A DNA stretch of 64,000 nt from Dyadobacter chenwenxiniae (GCF_022869785.1 NZ_CP094997.1:2046001-2110000), one strand, 5' to 3'; shown: positions 19,299-28,796, counted from the first letter of the stretch. The notes: generated from the letters alone by a model not told the origin. Program-made: numbers and translations.

Positions 19299-21155
19299 TT
19301 AGATCTTGATTTTGATACTCACAATCGTTCCATTGGGTATGTTTTGCAGAATTTCGAACTGTCCGTTCATGATGTTGAGCCGTTCGCGGATGCTTATCAA
19401 ACCGCAGCCTTTTCCGATAACATTTTTTGAGGCAATGCCAATACCATTGTCTTCAACACGGATATAGATAAACGTCGTGTCAGAAATTATACGCACCCGG
19501 GCTCGTGTTGCCTGCGCATGTTTCACAATGTTGTTCAAACACTCCTGAATGATCCTGAAAACATTGATTTCATTTTCCTTGGTCAGTAAACCGTCTATCT
19601 TCTTTATATCGGACTCAATTTCCATGTGTGAAGACTCAACAATGTCTTCCAGCAAGCTTTGGATGGACTGGCTGACACCCAAAAGTTCTAGATGCAAAGG
19701 CCGGAGATTGTACGAGATATTGCGCACCTCCTGAATCGTCTCCGTCACCATTGTTTCCAGATCAGCGACTTGTTTCTCTTGCGCACCCGGTATCCTCAGG
19801 TCACGTTTCAGGATCAAAACTTTATTTTTTACCATTCCAAGACTTTGTCCCAGGCTGTCATGCAATTCTGCCGCGACCCGTTTTCGCTCGATTTCCTGGG
19901 AGGCAATCAGCTGCTGCGAAAATTGATTTGCCTGTAAAAGTGCCAGGTCCTGGCTTTCTTGCCTCTCCCTTTTGAAAATATGCAACTTGTTGGCCAAGGC
20001 ATAGGAGAGAATAACCGATTCCAGCGCCGAGCCAATCTGATAGGCGCTCTCAGTCAGCATGTTCTGTGGTAACAGTGCATTGTCTTTCAGGATGAACAAG
20101 GCAAGTGCCGCGAAGAAAATATTGAAGCCCAGCAGGTAATATCTTGCCGGGCTAAATCCTTTTCGCAGTACGCTAAAGCCAAGCCGGTTGAAATAATAAA
20201 TAAAGAAGACAAAGATGATCCAGTTCAGCTGAAAGGCCATCAGCACGTCTCCGTTGACGGCAAATGCCAGACTCACCACGCAGCATCCCAGCAAAAAGTA
20301 CCCGAGCCGCCTCAATTCGGGACAATAATGACGGGTGTTAAGAAACGAATTCGTGAACAGCACGGCAAATAGGAAAGCTCCCACAGCGGAAAACACAGAA
20401 TGATTGGCCTGCGGAAACGCTGGGAAAATGTAGTGTAACAGATAGCCGCGGATATATGCGATATTGAAGGCAATGCAAAGTATATACATCGCATAATACA
20501 GGTACGCAGATTCTCTGATCGAAATGAACACAAAAAGATTATAAATGATCAGTGCCAGGATCAGACCGAAATAAATGCCGTCGATGAGCTCGATTGTTTG
20601 GGTGTTTTCAAGGATGTACTGCAACGTCGCTATTTTGAATGGAGCTTTCAAAACAGAATTACTCCTGATCCTGAAATAAAAGACGGCATTTTCTTTATAC
20701 TGCAAGCCAAGCGGAAATATCATCTCCGTCGTCTGTACGATCCGTTCTTTGAAAGGCTTTCCGGATCCCAGGCTCACATGTTGTACTACACCGGCGACGC
20801 CCACTTTATACATATCTACCTCTTTCAAAAACGGCGCATCGATGGACAGGAACCAGGCCTCGCGGGAACGGTTTGTAACAATTAACCTAAGCCAGAGCGC
20901 GGACTTGGAAGCCCCAAAGTTTGCGACTTCCTGAGGGCTGGGCGTAAACTGTGATGCATTTCTTAAAATGTCCTCTATGGATAAGCTTGCGGTTTTATCT
21001 TCCAGGATACTAAACCGCAGCGCCGGTTCCACGTGGGTTTCACCGGCGCGCAATGTGATATCCTGGCTTTGTGCCAGCACAAGCGAAAAGTTTAAGAGGA
21101 TCAGCACCCATAACAGAGGCAAACCAAACACAGGGGGTTGGAGGTACTTTTGCAT
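19299..21155 (-). CDS. 7TM-DISM sensor histidine kinase (HisKA_3 type)
   Basis: 618 residues from the ATG at 21155 (MQKYLQPPVFGLPLLWVLIL, a signal peptide). The frame is open 45 codons further upstream, but that stretch crosses into the neighbouring gene region and is not used. Domains in order: an extracellular 7TMR-DISM sensor domain (about 30-170), seven transmembrane helices (about 185-385), a short coiled coil, a HisKA_3 dimerisation domain with the phospho-His motif ELHDSLGQSLGMVKNKV, and a HATPase domain (IQECLNNIVKHAQATRARVR, VEDNGIGI). It probably senses a carbohydrate-like or membrane signal and phosphorylates the response regulator encoded next to it. Confidence 0.93.
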   Translation of the reverse strand: MQKYLQPPVFGLPLLWVLILLNFSLVLAQSQDITLRAGETHVEPALRFSILEDKTASLSIEDILRNASQFTPSPQEVANFGASKSALWLRLIVTNRSREAWFLSIDAPFLKEVDMYKVGVAGVVQHVSLGSGKPFKERIVQTTEMIFPLGLQYKENAVFYFRIRSNSVLKAPFKIATLQYILENTQTIELIDGIYFGLILALIIYNLFVFISIRESAYLYYAMYILCIAFNIAYIRGYLLHYIFPAFPQANHSVFSAVGAFLFAVLFTNSFLNTRHYCPELRRLGYFLLGCCVVSLAFAVNGDVLMAFQLNWIIFVFFIYYFNRLGFSVLRKGFSPARYYLLGFNIFFAALALFILKDNALLPQNMLTESAYQIGSALESVILSYALANKLHIFKRERQESQDLALLQANQFSQQLIASQEIERKRVAAELHDSLGQSLGMVKNKVLILKRDLRIPGAQEKQVADLETMVTETIQEVRNISYNLRPLHLELLGVSQSIQSLLEDIVESSHMEIESDIKKIDGLLTKENEINVFRIIQECLNNIVKHAQATRARVRIISDTTFIYIRVEDNGIGIASKNVIGKGCGLISIRERLNIMNGQFEILQNIPNGTIVSIKIKI

Positions 21156-21204
21156 GATTGAACGAATGGAGGTTGGGTATCCCGAATTGGGTGGTTTTAC
21201 CAAT

Positions 21205-22524
21205 TCAAATATATTTAGAAAATTGCTGATCCTTATTACCGTGATGTTCAAAGAGTTGGTGAATATATTGATCACACAGATCAAACACACGGTACTGGGA
21301 AAACTCCCGCGCCATTTTCTTCACTTTTTCTACATATTGCTTGTCCGTGAGCACTTTGTCAACCGAATTCCTGATTTGCTCAGCGGTCGGATACTCCGTT
21401 TTCAAATCGAGACCCAGCTTGAAATACCCAACCCGCGCATTGATCTCATTTTTCCCTTCATGGATCCCGGCAACAACCAGCGGCAATTCGTTCTGAATTC
21501 CCAGCATCACGCCGCCATACCCTCCGTTAGTCACATATACGTCACATTGAGGCATGATATCTGCAAATGAAATGAAATCCCGGATCACAAGGTTGGGTTG
21601 CGGAAAGCGGGCCTGCAGTGTGGCGGTTCCTGACCCGCCCGTCGTCGCAATTACCAGTACATCCGTATCCTTAAATGCTTCCAGGGTAGGTACCAGTATT
21701 TTTTCCGGGTCTTTTTCCATGGTACCCTGCGTCACGAGAACGACCCTTTTGTAATTTTTAAGTTTTCCAGTGAGCGCAAAAGTTTCGGTATGGCTGCCCG
21801 AATACGGCAGCAGCGCACCAATGAAGCGAATATTGGCACTGAGATCGGACCGTTTGAACTCAAACCCGGGTGTCCCGCTTTGCAGGAGCAGATCCGATTT
21901 TTGCCCGCAAATCTGAAACAGATGCCCGTTGGCAGGCGCCATGCCGTGTTCGATGAACAATCGTCTGAATAAAAGCTTCGATTCCCTGAACAGCAGGTTA
22001 TCGGACACAAATCGTAAAATATCCTGTTTTCTCCTTCCGAAGAAAGTGTCAGACGGCACCATGCCCAGGCCTGCGGGAGGAAGGTCACGCGAGTTTTCCG
22101 TGAGTGGGAAAACGCCGACTGAGATGACACGTTTGCCCAGCTTGTCCTTCACAAACGGAATGCCGGTAAAAGCAATATCGCTGATCATCAAGTCAAAAGA
22201 CCATGTTTCGTCGATGTCACGAATGTCCTGATAGAATTCCGGTCCGCGCAATGCGAAATAGTTTTTCATATCAAACTTCAATTTTTGAACCTGGCCTTTG
22301 ATGGCCAGTCTTTCGGGGAAGATTTCGTTGACATTCTGCTGGTTGTAGTCTACCGCTTTTTTGAAAGGATAGTGCTGAATATCCAAACGTGCAAGCTTAT
22401 CCTGGTAGGCGCTGGCCGCATACCAGCGCACATCGTGACCCTGCGATTTGAGGTGCATGGCAATGCCGGTAAGGGGATTAAAATGTCCGTCAAACGGAAT
22501 GTTGGCAAAAAGGATTTTTTTCAT
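21205..22524 (-). CDS. GT1-family UDP-glycosyltransferase (MGT-like)
   Basis: 439 residues from the ATG at 22524, chosen because MKKILFANIPFDGHFNPLTG is the conserved GT1 start (the GHxxP-type acceptor motif); the upstream extension lacks family character. The C-terminal half carries the donor-binding region: VVLVTQGTM, then CDVYVTNGGYGGVMLGIQNE, LPLVVAGIHEGKNEINARV. Such enzymes transfer a sugar from a UDP- or dTDP-sugar to small lipophilic acceptors such as macrolides, flavonoids or carotenoids. It lies 49 bp upstream of the histidine kinase on the same strand and may be co-transcribed with it. Confidence 0.88.
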   Translation of the reverse strand: MKKILFANIPFDGHFNPLTGIAMHLKSQGHDVRWYAASAYQDKLARLDIQHYPFKKAVDYNQQNVNEIFPERLAIKGQVQKLKFDMKNYFALRGPEFYQDIRDIDETWSFDLMISDIAFTGIPFVKDKLGKRVISVGVFPLTENSRDLPPAGLGMVPSDTFFGRRKQDILRFVSDNLLFRESKLLFRRLFIEHGMAPANGHLFQICGQKSDLLLQSGTPGFEFKRSDLSANIRFIGALLPYSGSHTETFALTGKLKNYKRVVLVTQGTMEKDPEKILVPTLEAFKDTDVLVIATTGGSGTATLQARFPQPNLVIRDFISFADIMPQCDVYVTNGGYGGVMLGIQNELPLVVAGIHEGKNEINARVGYFKLGLDLKTEYPTAEQIRNSVDKVLTDKQYVEKVKKMAREFSQYRVFDLCDQYIHQLFEHHGNKDQQFSKYI

Positions 22525-22625
22525 GGCTAATAATTGTTTTGTATAATTGATTGGTATGTGTGGGACTGATTCGTCCAAATTGAGACTGTGTACAAAGGCT
22601 GTAAAATAGATATGAGCACAAGAGG

Positions 22626-23948
22626 CTAGAATCCTATCGCGATTGCCCTGAATACTGCCTGGAATTTGATCGGATTTTCCTTTTGTCGTTCCAGATGAAG
22701 GTTGCATGAAACTGTCCCGCTGGAAATCGAGCCCGGTCCTCCGTACTCCTGAACGTGGAGGGTTGCGGGGTCGAATATGAGCTTACCATGTTCGCCGTAA
22801 TCGAAATCAACATAAAGAGTGTTGTAAATACCGCTGCCGTCGGAAGTCGGACCGCCAATGAAGAATGTTTGATTCTGCACCTCTTCTAATCCACCTTTGA
22901 GTAGATAGGTTTTCGGCCCATCGAACTCATATAGTAACCCGATTTTAAATTGAGAAAGCTTTGCCTTTGCGGGCAGTCCATTTATCTCGACACCGTAATA
23001 TGCACCCATGTCATTTTTCTGATACCAAACCCGCACGTCGAGGTCCTCAAACTTCTTTCCATCGACGGTGACGGTGCAGCCCGAGACTATTTTGAACTTG
23101 TAAGTAAACGTTACTTTGGGGTTGTCTGTCAGCTTAACTGACACAATCATTTCGCGCTTTTCTTTTGCAGGCAATTTTGCAGGGGCGACGTAATAAAAAA
23201 TGGGTTGATCCCCGCCAGTTCCCCTGAATTCAATGTTCCCATTGTAATTATTCCCAAACAAGATGTTGTTGACCCTGAAATCCTGGATCTTGCTAAGACG
23301 GATTTCAACAATCAGAGGAACAATAAGTTCACCCGGATCTTCTTCACTTTTTTCTGGCCAATACGACACCGCTCTGAATTGAAGCTGAGCTTCCTCAGAA
23401 GGGATCAGTTCCTTCTTCGTAGATTCCAGCATGTATTTGGTTACCATGCTAACGGTCCCCGTACGCTTTATTTTGGTGGAGATCTTTCGGCTCGGCTTAG
23501 TGAGTTGCCCCTTTCGGACCATCGCCCACGAATGGTCTGGCTGCTGCCTGGCCAGCATAAGCTGGCTTTCATCCGCTCCGTTCAGGTCACCTTCAGCATG
23601 TTGGTAATCCATGTCCACATCTTTGGCAAACTGCGTATTCGCGGGTTTAATGCAGTAGCTGGTACCGATACCATTTGGACAGGTGTTTTCGACGGGTTCA
23701 ACCGTCAGGGAAGTGGACTGGCCTAGTGCGCCTGCGGGAACGGTCAGGGTGAATTTCCCGTCGGCGGAAATAATGCTGCCTCCTTCGGGGCCTATAACCT
23801 TGGTAGCTGCCAGGCCCACCGGTTTGCCCACTTCCGTCACGGTACCTGTGGAATAGTTATCGGGGTGAGCGGGGTCAAGATTTGTTTTTTCACAGGCAAG
23901 CAGCATGGAGGCTGCAAGCCCCCACGTAAAAAGCGGTATAATCTTCAT
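22626..23948 (-). CDS. Lipoprotein with ZU5-like domain, function unknown
   Basis: 440 residues. The N-terminus MKIIPLFTWGLAASMLLACE ends in a lipobox (Leu-Ala-Cys), so the protein is a lipoprotein. Residues about 50-90 (IGPEGGSIISADGKFTLTVP followed by AGALGQSTSLTVEPV) look like a ZU5-type beta module, as found in surface proteins. The rest is beta-rich with no recognised family. It precedes the glycosyltransferase by about 100 bp on the same strand. A cell-surface role is likely; nothing more specific can be said. Confidence 0.7.
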   Translation of the reverse strand: MKIIPLFTWGLAASMLLACEKTNLDPAHPDNYSTGTVTEVGKPVGLAATKVIGPEGGSIISADGKFTLTVPAGALGQSTSLTVEPVENTCPNGIGTSYCIKPANTQFAKDVDMDYQHAEGDLNGADESQLMLARQQPDHSWAMVRKGQLTKPSRKISTKIKRTGTVSMVTKYMLESTKKELIPSEEAQLQFRAVSYWPEKSEEDPGELIVPLIVEIRLSKIQDFRVNNILFGNNYNGNIEFRGTGGDQPIFYYVAPAKLPAKEKREMIVSVKLTDNPKVTFTYKFKIVSGCTVTVDGKKFEDLDVRVWYQKNDMGAYYGVEINGLPAKAKLSQFKIGLLYEFDGPKTYLLKGGLEEVQNQTFFIGGPTSDGSGIYNTLYVDFDYGEHGKLIFDPATLHVQEYGGPGSISSGTVSCNLHLERQKENPIKFQAVFRAIAIGF

Positions 23949-24430
23949 GGCTTTTGAATGTTATCCAGCTGTCGGGCCAGACATGTTAAAATTGTTTTGA
24001 GCCACAAAATTACCTGGGATGTTCAGGGCAGAACATAGGATTCAATGCTCATTTTGATGGGTAGTATTGCTTATTTCATTTGAGATTTGCCGTCTGACTT
24101 CAATGTTGCATGGACGGTCATGTTCGGATTGACGGAGAATTTGTGAAGTTTACTAATGTTTCCAAAAGACTTCACGCAGCCTTATACTTTAAAAACGGCG
24201 AGAAGTAGATAAAGCACCTTAGAAAAAATCATGTGGTACAAGTGTAACATTTGAAGCCTCTCTTTTCTATCCTCAATTCTTTTTTACGGTTATTCCCGTA
24301 CTGTTTACAATACAGAATAGCGGTATGCCAAAACAAATTACAATTGTAATGCATAACAGGGGATTAAGACGCACTATCTGGTTGGGGAAAGCAATACTAA
24401 TTAGTATTGATGGTATGATAACTTTTTTAA
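23949..24430. other. 480-bp intergenic stretch at the left edge of the mobile island
   Basis: No supported gene. A 67-codon minus frame (24273-24476) has two hydrophobic stretches but no family signature and overlaps the next gene. The main feature is the perfect palindrome listed separately at 24392-24409. Confidence 0.45.
24392..24409. promoter_or_regulatory. Perfect 18-bp palindrome upstream of a small island gene
   Basis: CAATACTAATTAGTATTG is its own reverse complement over all 18 bases. It lies 22 bp before the TTG start of the next gene, a position suited to an operator for a dimeric repressor. No regulator gene is recognised nearby. Confidence 0.45.
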
Positions 24431-24889
24431 TTGCCGCGGAGAAGTGCAAATCACCTGGACCAAGTGAACCGGTCAAAGAAACCGCCTAAATCACCGACAA
24501 TCATAGGCCCTTTTCATGAGATTTTAATTGGTGATGATTTAACAGACTGGCGTGGCAGATTCGATGTGTTCATCCGGCTGCTAGTCGAGCATAAATGGGT
24601 TGTACCCACCCCAACAGCTGACATGTATCTATTCCACAAGCAGCATAAAGGCGGCAGGCTATACACTGGCGCTTTGTATTTTGTACTTAACGAAATGGGA
24701 TATGTTAGCAAAGCTCTGGATGGCCCGCAAATAGCGTCACTTTTTAATAGTTTTCTAATCCACAATTTTGAGCAGGGTTCATTCATCAAGGTTTTTCAAC
24801 CAGAAGAACAAGCCCAATTTGACTGCGGCCCAAATGACCAGCGCTACAAATACATTTCGCAGGCCCGTCTACTTCTTAAAGGCTTCTAA
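24431..24889 (+). CDS. Hypothetical protein of the mobile island
   Basis: Up to 152 residues; the start is uncertain (TTG at 24431 or GTG at 24464, no ATG nearby). The sequence is soluble, with an aromatic-rich central part (VEHKWVVPTPTADMYLFHKQ, LYTGALYFVLNEMGYVSKAL). I do not recognise the family. It lies directly upstream of a relaxase remnant within an island that has lost its mobility genes, and small cargo proteins of this size are common there. Confidence 0.5.
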   Translation: MPRRSANHLDQVNRSKKPPKSPTIIGPFHEILIGDDLTDWRGRFDVFIRLLVEHKWVVPTPTADMYLFHKQHKGGRLYTGALYFVLNEMGYVSKALDGPQIASLFNSFLIHNFEQGSFIKVFQPEEQAQFDCGPNDQRYKYISQARLLLKGF

Positions 24890-25147
24890 AAGCTTCATTC
24901 GCTTGGTTCCGTAGGGAAGACCGGGAACCGTTTCCACCATTCCACCCGTGAATTTTGCCAGCATGTTTTACTAAACAAGCAGGCAAAATGGACATAGCAA
25001 AATTTAACTTAGGGACGGCCCAGCAAGATTTGGACGTCTTGGAAAGACAGGTAAGCCGGTACAGATCCGATCAGACCTGGCCAAATATCCTGATAAGCTC
25101 TTAGATACGAAGGGGGCAACACAACTCCTAAAAGGTATCCTGCCACG

Positions 25148-25639
25148 CAAACTCTATTATCATTGCAAGAGAGGCCATCTGCCATCGTGGCAAACCGGAT
25201 CAATTACAATGGTAAAAACACAGCCGACCATTTTAACAATTACGCTAAGACCGGAAACTTTTGTCGGAGGATGGAGCTGGAATTAGGACTGACTATTACA
25301 GCGGAAATGCACTTGACCCAGGAAAGTAAAAACCAAATCCAGATTACAGATAAATCTATTTTAAAGCTAAAAGAAACGATCGACTAGAAATTAGCGAAAA
25401 GTACTTCAATAGAGCAGTTAAAAAAGGAGTTGCAAAAGCAGGGCTACAAGACATACATTGGCAGGGGGATTGCCTTCCTTAATGTCAGAAACGGCATGAA
25501 GGTCAAAGATTCTGCTATAGGAAGGGACTATTCGCTATCGGCTATTGAACACAAGCTAAATGTAAATAATGGGGAAAAGCTAACTTCTCAACACGAGAAA
25601 AAACAAACCCAACGCAGACAAAAACGGCTTGGTCTATGA
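25148..25639 (+). pseudogene. Relaxase/mobilisation protein remnant with internal stop
   Basis: One frame reads IVANRINYNGKNTADHFNNY, then TGNFCRRMELELGLT. This resembles the catalytic-histidine-flanking region of MobA-type relaxases of Bacteroidota (typically HPHxHIVANRINYDGK ... CRRLEKKYGLT). The frame hits a TAG at 25385-25387 and continues in the same frame with SIEQLKKELQKQGYKTYIGR and DYSLSAIEHKLN up to 25639. The catalytic N-terminal Tyr region and the HxH motif are gone and the stop splits the rest, so it cannot act. It shows that this island was once mobilised or conjugative. Confidence 0.6.
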
Positions 25640-25766
25640 GAATAATACCAAGAAAATAATGTCAAATTAGCGGTGGATTTAAACTAGCGCCGTTCAATTC
25701 AGTATAGAAACGGATATTTGGTGTGAATGCTTTATTTTAGCGGGTAATAACCCCATACAAACACCA

Positions 25767-26243
25767 ATGAAAGTCAAATCAATTAAATTCTTTGCGCCAG
25801 AAGAAAACGCGGCAGTTCAAAAACCAGCACCAAAATTAAAACCATTGCCGACAGGCTATATCTCTGCCACTGGTAAACTGGTATTCCCGTCTGCTACCTT
25901 GGAAGAGTTAGGAATCGAGGCCGCGTCGACCCAATTTAAGATCGGCACAGATGAGGGCAAAAGAACCATCAAGTCATTGTACCTAGTGCCATCAGATAGT
26001 GCTGAGCAGGCTTTTCCATTTGAAAGAAGCGGACGTGGCGGATATGTAATCCCTCTGGCGCTAATACTAAAAAAGGGAGGAATCGATTTCGAAAGCACTA
26101 AGGTGACCTTCTCTGTCAGCCTTTTTCATTATGACGAAGGAGTCGTAGGATATCAACTAATTTTTGAAAATTCGGCACCAAAACCTGAATATACTGGCAA
26201 GCCGCGCGGCAGAAAACCAAGGGCTGCCTCTGTTTCAGAGTAA
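25767..26243 (+). CDS. Hypothetical protein with AT-hook-like C-terminus
   Basis: 158 residues. The N-terminal half has no recognised motif; a central part (TGYISATGKLVFPSATLEEL) looks like a small beta-domain. The last residues, GKPRGRKPRAASVSE, contain a PRGRKPR core like the AT-hook that binds the minor groove of AT-rich DNA. This suggests a DNA-associated role, but that rests on a short motif. The gene stands alone between the relaxase remnant and a strong hairpin, and its frame is intact. Confidence 0.6.
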   Translation: MKVKSIKFFAPEENAAVQKPAPKLKPLPTGYISATGKLVFPSATLEELGIEAASTQFKIGTDEGKRTIKSLYLVPSDSAEQAFPFERSGRGGYVIPLALILKKGGIDFESTKVTFSVSLFHYDEGVVGYQLIFENSAPKPEYTGKPRGRKPRAASVSE

Positions 26244-26254
26244 GTAGCTTTACT

Positions 26255-26294
26255 TTCGCTTGTCTGTCGCGTCGCCTGGTTACAGACAAGCGAA
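26255..26294 (+). terminator. Strong hairpin after the AT-hook-like gene
   Basis: TTCGCTTGTCTGT at 26255-26267 pairs perfectly with ACAGACAAGCGAA at 26282-26294 (13-bp stem, 14-base loop), 11 bp after the stop codon. No long T run follows, so it may act as an mRNA-stabilising hairpin or a weak terminator. Confidence 0.5.
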
Positions 26295-26422
26295 TCTATC
26301 AAAGTTTCTCACTTGTCCAGGTGTAGGGGCAAATATTAGGGTCGTATGGTTTTAATTATAAGCTGATCAGACTTACAAATAAAAAGACAGGCGTTCCTTT
26401 TTCAAGAAGGAAAAGCTGGCTA

Positions 26423-27181
26423 CTATACCGACCCCAGGTTCAACTCCTTCATCTTAAAATAGCATGCCTCACACACGACCCTTAGCTTTGCAAATTTCAT
26501 TGTATTGTGGTTCCATCCATCTTCTAAAACTCTGATACTTTCACATTGGTCGCACCATGCCTGAAAGTCGTCTTCTTCCGACAATTCCATGCCTTCAAGT
26601 GTTTCGAACGATTCTTCGAAACCGACTCTGGTAGCGAAATTCAGATGCTGACATACGAACGCGACTCGTCTGTATTCATGATCGCTGCATTCTATATACT
26701 TGTTCTTGATGTTCTTAGCCGTTTCATTGTCAACATGCTCAGTAATCACAAGAAAGATCTTTAATCCGTTGTCGTTGACGGGCCGGTAGGCACCAATTCC
26801 ATTGATAACCTTGGCTGCGATAGCAACGAATTCCCAGGCTTCGAATTCATCGATTTCGAAACAGCCATTTGTCAATTTGGTGAAACCACACCTTTCACCA
26901 AAGTCCTTTATTTGCTTAGCGGCCACCTTGGCATTTTCGGAAGTATTTTCGTTGTGCCATGACCACATCCAGGTGTCTGATTTGTGTGAAAAACTGCCAA
27001 CTTCAAAATATTTGAAATTCAGCTCTGGTTCGTTGGAGGAAAAGGTCAGTAGTCCCGTGGCCTGATCATAGAACCAGTTTGCATAACTGTCAAGATCATA
27101 ATCCTTATTAAATTTTTCTTGCAAAACCTTTAACTCATCGATACAGTCTTTTGCAAACGAGTGATATTCCATTTCCACCAC
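26423..27181 (-). CDS. Hypothetical soluble protein (DUF6882-like)
   Basis: 252 residues, acidic, no signal peptide. The segment SHKSDTWMWSWHNENTSENA with the preceding acidic beta-strands resembles the DUF6882 family (WxWSWxN core), which I assign tentatively. The C-terminal part carries two Cys pairs (WCDQCESI and VVCEACYFKM), which could bind a metal. It points away from the LRR-like gene and lies in the tRNA-Lys island. Proteins of this kind are often immunity or accessory factors, but nothing here proves that. Confidence 0.5.
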   Translation of the reverse strand: MVEMEYHSFAKDCIDELKVLQEKFNKDYDLDSYANWFYDQATGLLTFSSNEPELNFKYFEVGSFSHKSDTWMWSWHNENTSENAKVAAKQIKDFGERCGFTKLTNGCFEIDEFEAWEFVAIAAKVINGIGAYRPVNDNGLKIFLVITEHVDNETAKNIKNKYIECSDHEYRRVAFVCQHLNFATRVGFEESFETLEGMELSEEDDFQAWCDQCESIRVLEDGWNHNTMKFAKLRVVCEACYFKMKELNLGSV

Positions 27182-27398
27182 AAATTCTAGTTTAAAGAAG
27201 TAACAGCCTGTATATATATGCCCTAGGTTAACTTAAGGCCCATGTAAAGTAATACATTTAGAGCGCACCTGCCAACACATTCGGAGCTATTGAGCAGTAA
27301 TATGAGAGAGGAGCTAACCTGAAATCTTGCTATTTCGTCAACAGCGAGTCGTCCCCACTAATCATATTGTGGCGCTCCATCGAATAGAGAAAAATAAA

Positions 27399-28205
27399 AT
27401 GCAATCAGAGAATATTATAAATTATTTGATTTTTTCACCAAACCGACCTGATCAATTATTAGATATATTTGTCGTTATGGGGTACATTGAAAAAAACGGT
27501 CATCATTTCACCACAGGCTTAGACGGCCAGCCTGACTGTCTGGTGCTAACTGGAAATGATCTAATGGCCGAGGTTGATTACATAATCAATAACGCTGTTT
27601 CTGGTATTTATCTAAACCAGTTTGATTCCAAGTGTATTAAGGATTTAAGCTTCTTGGAATCAATAAGCTTTATTGAAAAAGTTAACATTGCTAATCTAGC
27701 CTTGGGGTATTCGAGTTTGATCGAGCTGAGCAACTTGAAAGTTGCTATTACTTCTGTTAATCGAAAAGACCAACGATTTGATTATTCTAAACTTGATAAT
27801 CTCGAAATTCTTTCAACGGACTGGTATCCGGGCTTTCCTGTTCTGTTGGGAAACTCATCATTAAGGGAATTATACCTTTGGAAATACAAGCCAAGAACGC
27901 AAAATTTTGAAGGATTAAATATTCCAGCGAATCTTGTTGTTCTTCATATACTTAAAAGTGATATTCGGCAAACCTTAGGGCTTACATCCGGGCGTGTTAG
28001 AAATCTGCAACTTCATGACTGCTCTAAATTAGAATCCCTTAATGATCTTCCCACAAGCATAGAGAGCCTGGTTTGTGTCAATTGCAAAGCTCTTGAAAGT
28101 TATGTGGATCTAGAAAACCTTATTAATCTTAAAACCCTTTCATTGCATAACTGTGGCGATATCCCAAACCTTACTTTTCTATCAAGTATACTTTGTAGCG
28201 GTTGA
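27399..28205 (+). CDS. Leucine-rich-repeat-like protein, C-terminus probably cut at island junction
   Basis: 268 residues from the ATG at 27399 (MQSENIINYLIF); the frame is open further upstream without family character. Residues from about 80 on contain irregular leucine-rich repeats: LSFLESISFIEKVNIANLAL, LDNLEILSTDWYP, SSLRELYLWKYK, LPTSIESLVCVNCKAL, LINLKTLSLHNCGDI. Such folds bind protein or other partners. The last codons overlap, on the opposite strand, the point where the tyrosine recombinase fragment breaks off, so the natural C-terminus was probably lost in that rearrangement. No signal peptide is visible. Confidence 0.55.
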   Translation: MQSENIINYLIFSPNRPDQLLDIFVVMGYIEKNGHHFTTGLDGQPDCLVLTGNDLMAEVDYIINNAVSGIYLNQFDSKCIKDLSFLESISFIEKVNIANLALGYSSLIELSNLKVAITSVNRKDQRFDYSKLDNLEILSTDWYPGFPVLLGNSSLRELYLWKYKPRTQNFEGLNIPANLVVLHILKSDIRQTLGLTSGRVRNLQLHDCSKLESLNDLPTSIESLVCVNCKALESYVDLENLINLKTLSLHNCGDIPNLTFLSSILCSG

Positions 28206-28602
28206 GTGTGCCGATTGCATATTCTTGTCCCACCAAAGCCTTCATCCGCTCATTGTGATCGGCAATCACCTCCATCAATAGCCGTTGCTTTGGACCGACG
28301 CCTAGAAACTTGTTTTTGATTGTCTCCGCCGTTATCAAAGCATCATCACGAACCAGCGCGGCATGTGCATCTAATAATTGCTGTTCAAGGTTGCCGAGAT
28401 AAGAATTTGTCGACTTCACAGCTTCCTTCACACCAGTAACTCATCCAGCAACCGCATTCCACCGGCTTGGCTCACATTCTCGCCCAGTCGTAAATTCAGC
28501 TCTTTTACTTTCAACAGTAATCCGCAAGTAAATTGGCACAGGTCCTTTTAGATAATTTTTCGGCTTCTTCAAATAGAGAAGCAGACTGATCTTTGTTTTC
28601 AT
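28171..28602 (-). pseudogene. Tyrosine recombinase (phage-type integrase), N-terminal remnant
   Basis: From the ATG at 28602 the frame reads MKTKISLLLYLKKPKNYLKG and PIYLRITVESKRAEFTTGRE, the arm-binding N-terminal domain of Bacteroidota integrases. An in-frame TGA at 28441-28443 (probably a former CGA, giving AVAG-R-VTGVKEAVKST) interrupts it. The SAM-like domain follows (LLMEVIADHNERMKALVGQE, IGTLNRYKVYLI) and breaks off near 28190. The catalytic domain with R-H-R-Y is missing. The gene faces away from the adjacent tRNA-Lys, the usual layout for an element integrated at a tRNA. Confidence 0.75.
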
Positions 28603-28656
28603 ACCCTTTTCAGGTTTAAAGTTGAACAAAAGTAGTCTTGCAAGCCTAATCAGCAC

Positions 28657-28681
28657 AAGATGTTTACGCCGTAAACATCTT
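28657..28681. repeat. Palindrome upstream of the integrase remnant
   Basis: AAGATGTTTAC at 28657-28667 and GTAAACATCTT at 28671-28681 form a perfect 11-bp inverted repeat around GCC. Its place just upstream of the integrase start suggests an operator or recombination-directionality site. Confidence 0.45.
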
Positions 28682-28707
28682 CACATACAATAAGTTACAG
28701 CGATTCT

Positions 28708-28752
28708 GGTGAGTAAAATTTGCAGATTGTCGAACTCACCGAATTACTCACC
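28708..28752. repeat. 9-bp inverted repeat with an extra half-site, between integrase and tRNA-Lys
   Basis: GGTGAGTAA at 28708-28716 is answered by TTACTCACC at 28744-28752, and the half-site ACTCACC also occurs at 28734-28740. Iterated sites between an integrase gene and its tRNA target are typical of integrase arm or excisionase sites; this is inference. Confidence 0.4.
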
Positions 28753-28796
28753 AAAAATTTGCGGAAAGATGAATCTTTTGGGATAGTCCGGAAAAG

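Noticed and set aside
24273..24476. 67-codon minus frame with two hydrophobic stretches
   Set aside because: Hydrophobicity follows from AT-rich DNA; it overlaps the next gene and the palindrome and matches no family.
25009..25203. 64-codon minus frame in the relaxase remnant region
   Set aside because: Antisense to the relaxase-like frame, which has clear family motifs.
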